Source: Vibrio lentus (GTDB taxonomy: Bacteria > Pseudomonadota > Gammaproteobacteria > Enterobacterales > Vibrionaceae). Taken from it: a stretch of 53,441 nucleotides of DNA. The stretch lies in NCBI RefSeq assembly GCF_002875945.1, contig NZ_MCZK01000010.1, positions 1-53,441 on the forward strand. Reading direction: 5' to 3'. Shown here one piece after another: positions 43,986 through 51,599 of the stretch (positions are counted from its first letter, which is position 1; each line of letters starts with the position of its first letter). The notes below the pieces were generated by a model. The model saw only the letters and a program-made list of their open reading frames with translations. It was not told the DNA's origin and made no database searches. Position numbers and translations under genes: made by a program.

Positions 43986-44677
43986 TGCGCTATCGACTCA
44001 ATACTGATCGCGTCATGACGCCAATATTCAATATCGCAGTCAATCAAATCACCGTTTTGATTGTAGTTAACACGCTCAACAACCATCGCAGGAGAACCAG
44101 AAGTCGCACGCAGGGCTTGCGCTGTCTCACCAAGCAAAGACGTTGTGCTTACTCGGTAACGGATCTTCTGATACACCACGCCAAAGTGCTCGCGGTAGAT
44201 ATCAGTCAGTGATTTAGACAAATCATAATCGAGTAAGTTGGGAAACAGCTCTGGTCGAATGTAGTTGGTCACATACACAACCGGCCTGTCTTCAAGGTAA
44301 CGAACTCTATCTACACGATAAACATCCGAAAAAGGTTGAAGTTCAAGAAGCCTAGTTGCTTCCTTGGTTGCTAACATACCTTTTGCCGCCACCAACTCTG
44401 TTTTCGGCTTACGATTCTGTGACAAAGCCATATTGGTGAAGTTCAGTGTCTGTGTCGGATCATAACGAAGCGGATCCGGTGAGATAAACCAACCACGTCG
44501 ATCTTCTCGATAAATGCGCCCTTCCGCTTCAAGTGAAGACAAAGCTTCGCGCAATGTAACTCGTGTCGTATCAAACGATTCAGCCAGCTTACGTTCTGCA
44601 GGGAGCTTCTGTCGTGGCGTTAACATCCCCGACTCTATCTGCTCTACGATGACATCTTTGATTTTTACGTACTGCAC
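43973..44677 (-). CDS. phnR: GntR/HutC-family regulator PhnR
   Basis: The 234-residue protein has a GntR-type winged HTH (residues 1-65; QKLPAERKLAESFDTTRVTLREALSSLEAEGRI) and a UTRA ligand-binding domain (about 80-228). It matches PhnR regulators linked to AEP transport and sits at the end of the phnT-phnU operon. Its probable ligand is AEP or a breakdown product. HutC-type regulators bind palindromes such as TGGTATAGACCA (mycobacterial PhnF), and three such sites occur here upstream of phnS, phnT and phnW. Confidence 0.9.
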   Translation of the reverse strand: MQYVKIKDVIVEQIESGMLTPRQKLPAERKLAESFDTTRVTLREALSSLEAEGRIYREDRRGWFISPDPLRYDPTQTLNFTNMALSQNRKPKTELVAAKGMLATKEATRLLELQPFSDVYRVDRVRYLEDRPVVYVTNYIRPELFPNLLDYDLSKSLTDIYREHFGVVYQKIRYRVSTTSLLGETAQALRATSGSPAMVVERVNYNQNGDLIDCDIEYWRHDAISIESIAQLER

Positions 44678-44745
44678 TTAATTTCCTTTCATTCTTGTTC
44701 TTGTCGTCAGCCAGTCCTTGGCCAACTGCAATATAAAATGGTTCG

Positions 44746-46470
44746 CTAGCGCTTGCGCCAAGCTTGGGTGCGCTTCTCAAATAACTTGTTGATTAACATA
44801 TGAATCAACTTCGCACTCGCCGCAGATATCATGATCATCACCGCCATGGCTGCTGCTGCACCGGTTTGCCCCGCATCGTCCATATTCAGTACTGAAACTG
44901 ACGCAGGTATCGTATCGGTAGAATACAAGAATACTACCGCAGATGTCGTGGTAAGTGCATTAATAAACAGGTATGTCGCAATATCTAAAATCGCAGGCAG
45001 ACAAACGGGTACTGTCACTTTAAAGAACAACTTGTATTGCGGTAAGTTTACCGAGGCAGCCGTAGCTTCAATTTCCGAAGGTAGCTGTTTCAGCGCAGTT
45101 AATGCCGTCATGTGCCCTACAGTGTAGTAGTGGACCACGGTATTGATAACCAAGAACGCCATCGTGCCATATAGGAAGTTGAGTGGGTTGCTCAAGTCAT
45201 TAAAGTAGAAGATGTAGCCCAAGCCTAACACCATCCCCGGAACCGCCATTGGCACAACACTGAGCATCTGCATCGCCTGACGAACAGGACCGAATGCTCT
45301 GCCTTTCTCAATGCAGTACGCACCTAAGAAAATCAACACGGTACCGATAATGGCAGTCCATGCGCCAAGCGTTAGAGAGTTGAAGAACGGAGTCCAACCA
45401 TAGGTACTCATCTCTGCGAAATTATAGTTGTTCAGTGTCAGCGCTTTGTTCCAAGGCCAGAAGGTAACCATAGAACCATATATCGCCATGCCCAACACGA
45501 TAACGACAGCAGCCGAAATAAGTGTGCAGTAAAGGAAACACAAGCTGTCACGCATGGTGTTTGGCTCTGGTTGGTACGCGACAGAGCGAGTATCAAACAA
45601 GCTCTTCTGTTTCTTTTGCACCCAGCGATCAACAGTAAACGCAAGTAGCGCAGGCAATAGCAACAAGATACTGGTCACCGCACCCATCGAGAAGTTTTGT
45701 TGACCAACCACCTGTTTAAAGATGTCCGTCGATAGAACGTTGTAGCTACCGCCGATCACTTTCGGTACACCAAAGTCACACACCACCAGCGTAAACACAA
45801 CGATCAAAGTGCTGATTAAGCCATATTTGGCTGCAGGTAAAGTCACCATAAAGAAGGTTTTAAGCGATGAAGTATTCAGTGCTCGTGCTGCCTCATAAAG
45901 GCGAGCATCGGACGTTCTGAGTGAAGTGGTTAGAATCATCAAAGCATGTGGGAAAGTCCAAAATATCAAGCCTAGAGATATACCAATCAAGCCGTATACC
46001 GAGTTACCACTCAAGACTTCTTTGGCGATACCTTGGTTACCAAATAGGAAGATCAGGCTTATTGCCGGAAGCAATGATGGCGCAAGAATCGGCGCAGAAC
46101 CTAGTACCTGAAAAAGCCCCTTGAAAGGCATGCATGAACGAGTCAACGCATAGGCATAACCAAACGCTAATGCGCCAACGACAACCGTTACCAACAGACC
46201 CAAAGTGAAGGTGTTACCTACTGATTGCCAAAGGCTTTGAGAAGAAAAGTAGGTTGCGAAGTTTTGTAAACCTACAAAATCGCCATCTGCATTCTGAACG
46301 CTTTTCTTCAACATTGCCCACAGTGGCATCAGAATGAATAGCGTCATGACTACGGACAAAAATGCCAAAAGCCCAAATAGAATTACGTTGTCTTTACTTA
46401 AGCGAGCAACGAAAGGTTGCATTCGTCGTTGAATAAGCAGCTTAGATTGCATCATTTGAGTCGATTCCAT
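44746..46470 (-). CDS. phnU: AEP ABC transporter permease, two fused permease domains
   Basis: The 574-residue protein has about 12 TM helices in two binding-protein-dependent permease halves. Each half has the EAA loop that contacts the ATPase: EAARALNTSSLKTFFMVTLP (first) and EATAASVNLPQYKLFFKVTV (second). One chain therefore supplies both membrane subunits, as in the PhnU2-type AEP systems, instead of separate PhnU and PhnV. It begins six bases after phnT ends and precedes phnR. Substrate is inferred from the cluster. Confidence 0.88.
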   Translation of the reverse strand: MESTQMMQSKLLIQRRMQPFVARLSKDNVILFGLLAFLSVVMTLFILMPLWAMLKKSVQNADGDFVGLQNFATYFSSQSLWQSVGNTFTLGLLVTVVVGALAFGYAYALTRSCMPFKGLFQVLGSAPILAPSLLPAISLIFLFGNQGIAKEVLSGNSVYGLIGISLGLIFWTFPHALMILTTSLRTSDARLYEAARALNTSSLKTFFMVTLPAAKYGLISTLIVVFTLVVCDFGVPKVIGGSYNVLSTDIFKQVVGQQNFSMGAVTSILLLLPALLAFTVDRWVQKKQKSLFDTRSVAYQPEPNTMRDSLCFLYCTLISAAVVIVLGMAIYGSMVTFWPWNKALTLNNYNFAEMSTYGWTPFFNSLTLGAWTAIIGTVLIFLGAYCIEKGRAFGPVRQAMQMLSVVPMAVPGMVLGLGYIFYFNDLSNPLNFLYGTMAFLVINTVVHYYTVGHMTALTALKQLPSEIEATAASVNLPQYKLFFKVTVPVCLPAILDIATYLFINALTTTSAVVFLYSTDTIPASVSVLNMDDAGQTGAAAAMAVMIMISAASAKLIHMLINKLFEKRTQAWRKR

Positions 46471-46475
46471 GATTG

Positions 46476-47585
46476 TTACGCAGCCTCGTCTTTCATCGCT
46501 TGTAAGCTTTCAGAGGGATAAGCTCTAAGGCCTTCTTCATCAAACGCTACGTAACGAATATCGCTGCGACGCAGTTTCAATCGATTGAACTCTTTGACTG
46601 ACACATCAACGATGATCTCTTTCGCCGTTGAATCATGTTGTAATTCGCACTCAACTCGATAGAAAGCCCCTAGGAACTCGCTCGATACGATTCTGACTGG
46701 CAAAGACTCGTTAAAACGGTCAACAAACTGAATTTGCTCTGGACGCACCGCGATATCAAAACGATCGCCATGCTTTGGGGTCATGTTATCTAGAACTGGC
46801 AACGGTAACATCGACTCTGCAATCCGCATTTTGCCTTTCGCAGCAACAGAAGCTTGAATGAAGTTCATGCTACCAACAAATTCAGCCACAAAGCGGCTGA
46901 CTGGGTTTTGATAGATTTCTTGCGGAGCACCCACTTGTTCGATAACACCATGATTCATGACTACAATGCGATCGGCCATGGTTAAGGCTTCATCTTGATC
47001 ATGAGTCACCATGATGGTGGTGATGCCCAACTTACGCTGCAATTGACAGATCTCATCACGCAGATGTGTTCTGACCTTCGCATCAAGCGCAGAGAGCGGT
47101 TCATCGAGGAGTAGTAAACCTGGAGACAAAGCCAATGCACGAGCGAGAGCAACACGTTGCTGTTGTCCACCAGACAATTGATTCGGATATTTCTGGCCAG
47201 ATGTTGGTAAGCCAATGGTTTCTAACCAAGACTCTACCGCTTCCAGCGCTTCTTTGGTCGACATCCCTTGGTTCTTCAAACCAATCGCGATGTTCTCTTC
47301 TACCGTCAGATTAGGAAACAGAGCATAAGATTGGAATACGATGCCAAAATCGCGCTTCTCAGGAGGTAGGAACGTCGTATCCGTTCCATTTTGCTCAATC
47401 GAACCTGAGGTCGGTAAATCCAGTCCTGCAATCGCACGTAGTAGTGTCGTTTTACCGCAGCCAGATGGGCCAAGGAAACAGACGAACTCACCTTTATCGA
47501 TCGATAGAGAGATGTCTTTTAACGCTGTAAATTGGCCAAATTGCTTTACAACGTTTTCAATATTCAAATAAGTTTGGTTGCTCAT
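46476..47585 (-). CDS. phnT: AEP ABC transporter ATP-binding protein
   Basis: The 369-residue protein has Walker A GPSGCGKTT (residues 39-47), the signature LSGGQQQR, Walker B LLLLDEP and H-loop THDQDEA, followed by a C-terminal TOBE-type domain (about 245-350). This is the spermidine/iron/phosphonate-type ATPase form. It energises import of 2-aminoethylphosphonate with PhnU and PhnS. A perfect palindrome TGGTATATACCA starts 19 bp before the ATG, so phnT opens its own transcript. Confidence 0.9.
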   Translation of the reverse strand: MSNQTYLNIENVVKQFGQFTALKDISLSIDKGEFVCFLGPSGCGKTTLLRAIAGLDLPTSGSIEQNGTDTTFLPPEKRDFGIVFQSYALFPNLTVEENIAIGLKNQGMSTKEALEAVESWLETIGLPTSGQKYPNQLSGGQQQRVALARALALSPGLLLLDEPLSALDAKVRTHLRDEICQLQRKLGITTIMVTHDQDEALTMADRIVVMNHGVIEQVGAPQEIYQNPVSRFVAEFVGSMNFIQASVAAKGKMRIAESMLPLPVLDNMTPKHGDRFDIAVRPEQIQFVDRFNESLPVRIVSSEFLGAFYRVECELQHDSTAKEIIVDVSVKEFNRLKLRRSDIRYVAFDEEGLRAYPSESLQAMKDEAA

Positions 47586-47603
47586 ACTACAGCACTCTTT
47601 AAA

Positions 47604-47615
47604 TGGTATATACCA
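47604..47615. promoter_or_regulatory. Predicted PhnR operator before phnT
   Basis: TGGTATATACCA is a perfect 12-bp palindrome 19 bp upstream of the phnT start, overlapping the expected leader or -10 region, so repressor binding here would block transcription. Confidence 0.75.
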
Positions 47616-47641
47616 AATTTAAACTTTGAATATTGCAGTTG

Positions 47642-47670
47642 AGTGACAAATTTATAGAAGCTAAGTGACA
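47642..47670 (-). promoter_or_regulatory. Element shared with the phnS-phnW intergenic region (possible PhoB site)
   Basis: On the plus strand AGTGACAAATTTATAGAAG is followed by CT; a near copy with a small insertion is at 51474-51496. On the minus strand CTGTCAC and TTGTCAC lie 22 bp apart, two turns of the 11-bp PHO-box repeat, with a weak CTTCTAT between. PhoB control is a hypothesis. Confidence 0.4.
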
Positions 47671-47767
47671 GTTATATTGCAGAAATAAAATTCATTCTGG
47701 CGGAGGATGACGCGAGTTAAACATGTTCGAATGTTCAATAAGTTACAGTAAAGGGGTTGCCGTTCGA

Positions 47768-47836
47768 GAGGTATTTAACAATAAAAGATATTTAACAATT
47801 AAGGGGATTCGACGATGAAAGAAATTCGACGATGAA
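47768..47836. repeat. 17-bp tandem array, 4 units in two pairs
   Basis: Units start at 47768, 47785, 47803 and 47820. The first two share TATTTAACAAT, the last two share ATTCGACGATGAA, and all end in AA at the same phase. Period is 17 or 18. Confidence 0.8.
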
Positions 47837-47910
47837 AGCCAATGTACTTTTCACCGCCAAATATCAATGGTTGCTTATGGTTCTACCTCTTGCTTCTACC
47901 AAAGCTAAGC

Positions 47911-48561
47911 TCAGTACACCGCACACCACGGAATAGAATCTGTTCGAGTGCTTAAGCGCTCATGTGGATTAACTAAGTGAGGGCGGTCAGCCAATTCATA
48001 GTGTGGTAAGTCGTTGATTGAGTCGCAACCTTGCTGCTGACTAAACGTGCTATGGTAATCCCTAGCCCACTCTTTTAGGCCAACGAACTTCCCATATGGA
48101 TGGTTAGGCAGACCTAAAATCTTAGCTGTATATTGACCAGACTCTTCCGTTAATTCAATTCCGACCGCATTCGGAATATTGAGCCTTTTCGCCACGCATG
48201 CAGGAACGAATGAAACAACGGCAGATAAGATGACCATCGGCTGATCTTGTGTTTTTGACGACCAGCTCTCACGCATAACTTGAGGGAAGATCTTGCTCAG
48301 AACTTTGCGGTCGATGCACTCCTCTAATAAATCACACACCTCTCGGTGTGTTTTATTGCTGAGTGGACGAGTAACAAATGTAAGATAAGCCTCTTCATTA
48401 AGAATCCCTTGAACATACAACGTCATCAACCGGCGTTCTTCGTTCAAAAAACTAGGATCATTAACCAAGCCTTTCTCAACCAAAAATTCGTTCCAAATCA
48501 TGGCACTATTACCGTCCATGAGTGTTTCTTCTAGATCAAATACATACAGAGGGGTCGTCAT
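47911..48561 (-). CDS. HAD-IB (SerB-like) family protein with altered motif I, in the AEP cluster
   Basis: The 216-residue protein has the HAD-IB motifs: motif I FDLEETL (nucleophile D9), motif II VILSAVV, motif III Lys in GKFVGLK and motif IV CDSINDLPHYELAD. The second Asp of the DxD motif, the usual acid/base, is Glu here (E11). It is not PhnX, which has a different motif I (DWAGT-like) and a Schiff-base Lys in its cap. The substrate is unknown; a phosphorylated amino alcohol or similar product is possible. ATG at 48561 opens the conserved part; a GTG four codons earlier is less likely. It lies between the FAD gene and phnT. Confidence 0.82.
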   Translation of the reverse strand: MTTPLYVFDLEETLMDGNSAMIWNEFLVEKGLVNDPSFLNEERRLMTLYVQGILNEEAYLTFVTRPLSNKTHREVCDLLEECIDRKVLSKIFPQVMRESWSSKTQDQPMVILSAVVSFVPACVAKRLNIPNAVGIELTEESGQYTAKILGLPNHPYGKFVGLKEWARDYHSTFSQQQGCDSINDLPHYELADRPHLVNPHERLSTRTDSIPWCAVY

Positions 48562-48571
48562 ATCAATTCTC

Positions 48572-48693
48572 ACTTCAAATCAAATTTCACTTCGAACTCA
48601 GCTCTTGCTTAAAAACCAACCTTGTTTCAAACCTATTCTTACTTCAAAAAATTACGGCTACTTCCAAACTACTGTTACTTCCCAAACGACTTA
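48572..48693. repeat. Degenerate 17-bp tandem array, 7 units, between HAD and FAD genes
   Basis: ACTTC-type cores occur at 48572, 48589, 48607, 48624, 48641, 48660 and 48677 (spacing 17, 18, 17, 17, 19, 17), usually followed by AAA or CAA. The array fills nearly all of the 167-bp gap. Confidence 0.72.
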
Positions 48694-48728
48694 GACTTAA
48701 CTGGTAATGATCAATCTAAACCACGTAT

Positions 48729-50147
48729 TTACTTCACCTTGTCGGCTTTCCCTGCCGCACCCGCGAGCTTTGCCAATTGCTTATCCAGCCACAAAGGCGT
48801 GTTACCAGAATCTTCCGCGTTCTCTTTTCTTCGAACTGCATCGCGAACCATCATGGCGCCCACCCAACGGAATGGCTCAGGTGGGAAATGCCCAAGCGGC
48901 CCTTTGGTTAACCCACAACACGTCCAAGCGTTGTCGATATCGAGCACCATAGATGACAGAATCTTTCCGCCCATACGAGTTTGAGCAACACCATTACCTG
49001 AGTAACCGAGTCCATAATAGATGTTGTTTTGGCCTTTTAGATTACCGAAAAATGGCAATCCTGTGACGGAACGATCTGAACCGCCCGACCAGTTGTAATC
49101 GAACTCACTTTGCTCCAGTTTAGGGAACAGCTTTTGGAATGATTGATTGAGAATCGGCAGATAATTGGTGGTTTGGTTGAACATGCTTTCGACTTGATTC
49201 GCAAACGAGAATTTATTGCCGCCTTTGCCCAACATGAGTCGTCCATCTTGGGTGTCTCGGTAGTAATGAACAAAGATTCGAGAATCCACCACAGCTGCTC
49301 CTTTTTCGGGGCCAAACTGCTTGAGTTTTTCTGGGATTGGCTTGGTTACAACCATATCTGACGAGACAACCACAATACTGCGTTTGAACTCTTTGAAGTG
49401 ATCGAGCATCCACGCGTTTAGCGCTAAAATCACTTTATCGGCAAAGACAGATCCGCCCTTAGTTTGAATGCGAGCTGGAGAGCCGTAATCGAGCGAAGTC
49501 ATCTCTGTGTTTTCGTGAATCTCGACACCCAATTCGAGCGCGACTCGACGTAAACCTCTCGCTAATAAAGCCGGTTGCACACTACCAGCAGCCTCTGAGT
49601 AATAACCTTCAATATGACGATCTGACCCAGCTTTATCAGGTAATGACTGATCGCACTTCTTCCAACTATTGATGCCTTGCTTGATCAACTCATTAACGAC
49701 AGGCTCCATTCCACCCTTTTGAGCTTGATTGGTTGCCGTGTAATAAGTGCCACTTCGATACAGATGCGCATCAATGTCGTGTTCGTTACAGAAAGCTTCG
49801 ATCTCGTAAATGACCTTTTCGGATTCCTTAACCAACCATTTTGCTTGTTCTTTGCCGTAGAGCTTTTTCAACGTTGGATACTTAGTCGACCACGTCAACA
49901 TACACCCGCCGTTCGCGCCAGAAGCGCCGCTGCCACACAAGCCTTTTTCAATCACCACAACGTGCTTTTGAGGCTGTTGCTGTTTGATTAAAATTGCCGT
50001 CCATAAACCAGTGTAACCACCGCCGACAATGGCGATATCACAGTTAACGTCTTTTTGAAGCGGTTTAGCGGATTCCAGTCCCGCATTGATGCTGCCAAAT
50101 TCTTGTTCCAATGCTTGCTTGAACCAATATGAGTAGTGCTTTTTCAT
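48729..50147 (-). CDS. FAD-dependent aminophosphonate oxidoreductase (DAO family)
   Basis: The 472-residue protein has a Rossmann FAD motif (AIVGGGYTGLW, residues 39-49) followed by EKG, a DAO-type substrate domain, and the C-terminal FAD contact GLGYSGNGVAQTRMGG. It matches the putative aminophosphonate oxidoreductase group (TIGR03329) found in AEP clusters. FAD oxidases from phosphonate clusters are known to oxidise N-methyl-AEP, some also AEP, to phosphonoacetaldehyde; the same role is inferred here. AAGG lies eight bases before the ATG. It follows phnS, with a terminator-like hairpin between. Confidence 0.85.
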   Translation of the reverse strand: MKKHYSYWFKQALEQEFGSINAGLESAKPLQKDVNCDIAIVGGGYTGLWTAILIKQQQPQKHVVVIEKGLCGSGASGANGGCMLTWSTKYPTLKKLYGKEQAKWLVKESEKVIYEIEAFCNEHDIDAHLYRSGTYYTATNQAQKGGMEPVVNELIKQGINSWKKCDQSLPDKAGSDRHIEGYYSEAAGSVQPALLARGLRRVALELGVEIHENTEMTSLDYGSPARIQTKGGSVFADKVILALNAWMLDHFKEFKRSIVVVSSDMVVTKPIPEKLKQFGPEKGAAVVDSRIFVHYYRDTQDGRLMLGKGGNKFSFANQVESMFNQTTNYLPILNQSFQKLFPKLEQSEFDYNWSGGSDRSVTGLPFFGNLKGQNNIYYGLGYSGNGVAQTRMGGKILSSMVLDIDNAWTCCGLTKGPLGHFPPEPFRWVGAMMVRDAVRRKENAEDSGNTPLWLDKQLAKLAGAAGKADKVK

Positions 50148-50183
50148 TTGTTGTACCTTACTTAAAACCTAAAGGCGTAAAAC

Positions 50184-50211
50184 TAAAAAAGGAAGACCGA
50201 AGCCTTCCTTT
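50184..50211 (-). terminator. Partial terminator between phnS and the FAD gene
   Basis: AAAGGAAG pairs with CTTCCTTT around eight bases, and on the minus strand the stem runs into TTTTTT. Being inside the operon it probably attenuates, giving more PhnS than downstream products. Confidence 0.85.
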
Positions 50212-50267
50212 ACTGATTTCTAACTTCTAATGAACTCAATAATTAATTAACTGAATAGCTCAACAGA

Positions 50268-51278
50268 TTAAGATTTTGGCTCTGATTTAGCGTCAAACTT
50301 CTCAGACCATGTTTTCAGAACATCTGCACGTTCACTGCCCATACGAGCGAAGTCCATTTTTGCCATGTTCTTCTCTACGTTCGGGAAATTCTCGGCTTTA
50401 CCTGTAACATCTTGGTGGCCAACAACTGGGTACATTTCGATGTAAAGTTCATTCGCTGCTTTAGAGATAGACCAATCGATAACTCGTTGCGCTGCATCCG
50501 AAGGCTTAACAAGACCTACCGCTTCAGATTCCCAACCGATACCTTCGGGCGTAATCACAGAAAGTGGCGCACCTTGAGTTTTTAGCTTCGCACCGCGGCT
50601 CGCCATAGAAATACCGATCGCCACTTCACCCATACCCGCTTGAACACATGGCTTCGAACCTGAGTGCGTGTAGTGAGCAATATTTTGATCTAGCTTCTGC
50701 ATGTAGTTCCAACCTTGATCTTCACCCATGTTCTGTAACCAAGCTGAAACCTGCATGTAGCCCGTACCAGAAGACGCTGGGTTTGGCATCGCAATGTGGC
50801 CTTTATAGATAGGCTTCGTTAGGTCATCCCAAGATTTAGGTGCAGGTAAGTTAAGTTGTTTGGCAACCACTTCGTTGAAACAAACTGCATTGAAGAATGC
50901 GTCATTGCCGTACCAAGCTTGAGTAGATTGCGGGTCGTTAAGGTTTGCACGCAACGCTTCTACACCTTGAGGTGTGTAAGGCTTGAGAATGCCCTCTTCT
51001 TTAAGCAAAGCCATAGAAGAACCCGCAAGACCCCATACTACTTCTGCACGAGGGTTGTTTTTCTCAGCCAATAATTTCGCCGTCATGATCCCGGTAGAAT
51101 CACGCACCCATTTGATGTTGATGTCTGGGTTTTCACTTTCAAATGCGTTTTTGTATTTCGCTAAAATGTCAGTTTCAAAAGCGGTGTAAACCGTCACTTC
51201 CTGTGCTGCATAAGCATTACCAGCTAATAGAGTAACTAATGCTGCAAGTGATCCTTTCATAAAACGGTTTTTCATCAT
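50268..51278 (-). CDS. phnS: AEP ABC transporter periplasmic binding protein
   Basis: The 336-residue precursor has a signal peptide (cleaved near AYA, residue 24). The mature protein is a PotD/FbpA-type receptor (VTVYTAFETDILAKYKNAFE; IKWVRDSTGIMTAKL; MPNPASSGTGYMQVSAWLQ) matching PhnS2-type AEP receptors. The start has two adjacent ATGs after GGAG; the second (51275) is at slightly better spacing. It opens the minus-strand operon and faces phnW across a shared promoter region with two predicted PhnR sites. Confidence 0.9.
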   Translation of the reverse strand: MMKNRFMKGSLAALVTLLAGNAYAAQEVTVYTAFETDILAKYKNAFESENPDINIKWVRDSTGIMTAKLLAEKNNPRAEVVWGLAGSSMALLKEEGILKPYTPQGVEALRANLNDPQSTQAWYGNDAFFNAVCFNEVVAKQLNLPAPKSWDDLTKPIYKGHIAMPNPASSGTGYMQVSAWLQNMGEDQGWNYMQKLDQNIAHYTHSGSKPCVQAGMGEVAIGISMASRGAKLKTQGAPLSVITPEGIGWESEAVGLVKPSDAAQRVIDWSISKAANELYIEMYPVVGHQDVTGKAENFPNVEKNMAKMDFARMGSERADVLKTWSEKFDAKSEPKS

Positions 51279-51375
51279 TTTCTCCAGTCAGGCCCAATGC
51301 CAAGGTTAGAAGTTAGAGGCCTTAAAAAAGGCACCTATATCCATAAATTCATTTAGGTTGTTAGCACACACAACT

Positions 51376-51387
51376 TGGTATGTACCA
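51376..51387. promoter_or_regulatory. Predicted PhnR operator before phnS
   Basis: TGGTATGTACCA is a palindrome with one central mismatch, 98 bp before the phnS start. It is the same 12-mer as upstream of phnT except for one base. Confidence 0.75.
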
Positions 51388-51473
51388 GATAGCGAGTATT
51401 AACCTAATCGACTTTTGTGACGGTTAAATGAACAAAAAATGGCAGTTTCAAGATCGATAGCTTTCTCAAGATA

Positions 51474-51496
51474 AGTGACAGATTTGAATATGAAGC
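51474..51496 (-). promoter_or_regulatory. Second copy of the element shared with the phnT promoter
   Basis: AGTGACAGATTTG, six bases, GAAGCT on the plus strand; compare 47642-47662. On the minus strand it contains CTGTCAC after an AAAT, as in a PHO-box half. PhoB binding is a hypothesis. Confidence 0.4.
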
Positions 51497-51563
51497 TTTT
51501 GTGAAAATGATGTTTGGGCTATTTACGACCGTTTAAATTGGTTGTTAAAGTAGCCCTAAATAT

Positions 51564-51575
51564 TGGTATAGTCCA
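51564..51575. promoter_or_regulatory. Predicted PhnR operator before phnW
   Basis: TGGTATAGTCCA lies 24 bp before the phnW ATG. It keeps TGGTAT and CCA but has one arm mismatch, and resembles mycobacterial PhnF sites (TGGTATAGACCA). Confidence 0.7.
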
Positions 51576-51599
51576 AAATGACAATCACGAGAATTGAAC

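Larger units (their letters stand above)
47586..47910. other. Upstream region of phnT
   Basis: These 325 bases between the HAD-IB gene stop and phnT hold three things: the palindrome at 47604-47615, a motif shared with the phnS/phnW promoter region at 47642-47662, and a 17-bp tandem array at 47768-47836. No gene is visible. The HAD transcript may end here or read through into phnT. Confidence 0.6.
51279..51599. other. Divergent promoter region of phnS and phnW
   Basis: These 321 bases hold the PhnR-type palindromes at 51376-51387 and 51564-51575, the shared element at 51474-51496, and a small hairpin GCCTT-AAAA-AAGGC at 51319-51332 in the phnS leader. No gene is visible. Confidence 0.65.

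Noticed and set aside
47911..48561. The HAD gene as phnX (phosphonoacetaldehyde hydrolase)
   Set aside because: Motifs I to IV are of the SerB-like HAD-IB type; the PhnX motif I and cap-domain Lys are not seen.
48572..48693. The repeat array as a CRISPR array
   Set aside because: Units are 17 bp, degenerate and directly adjacent, without spacers, and no cas gene is present.
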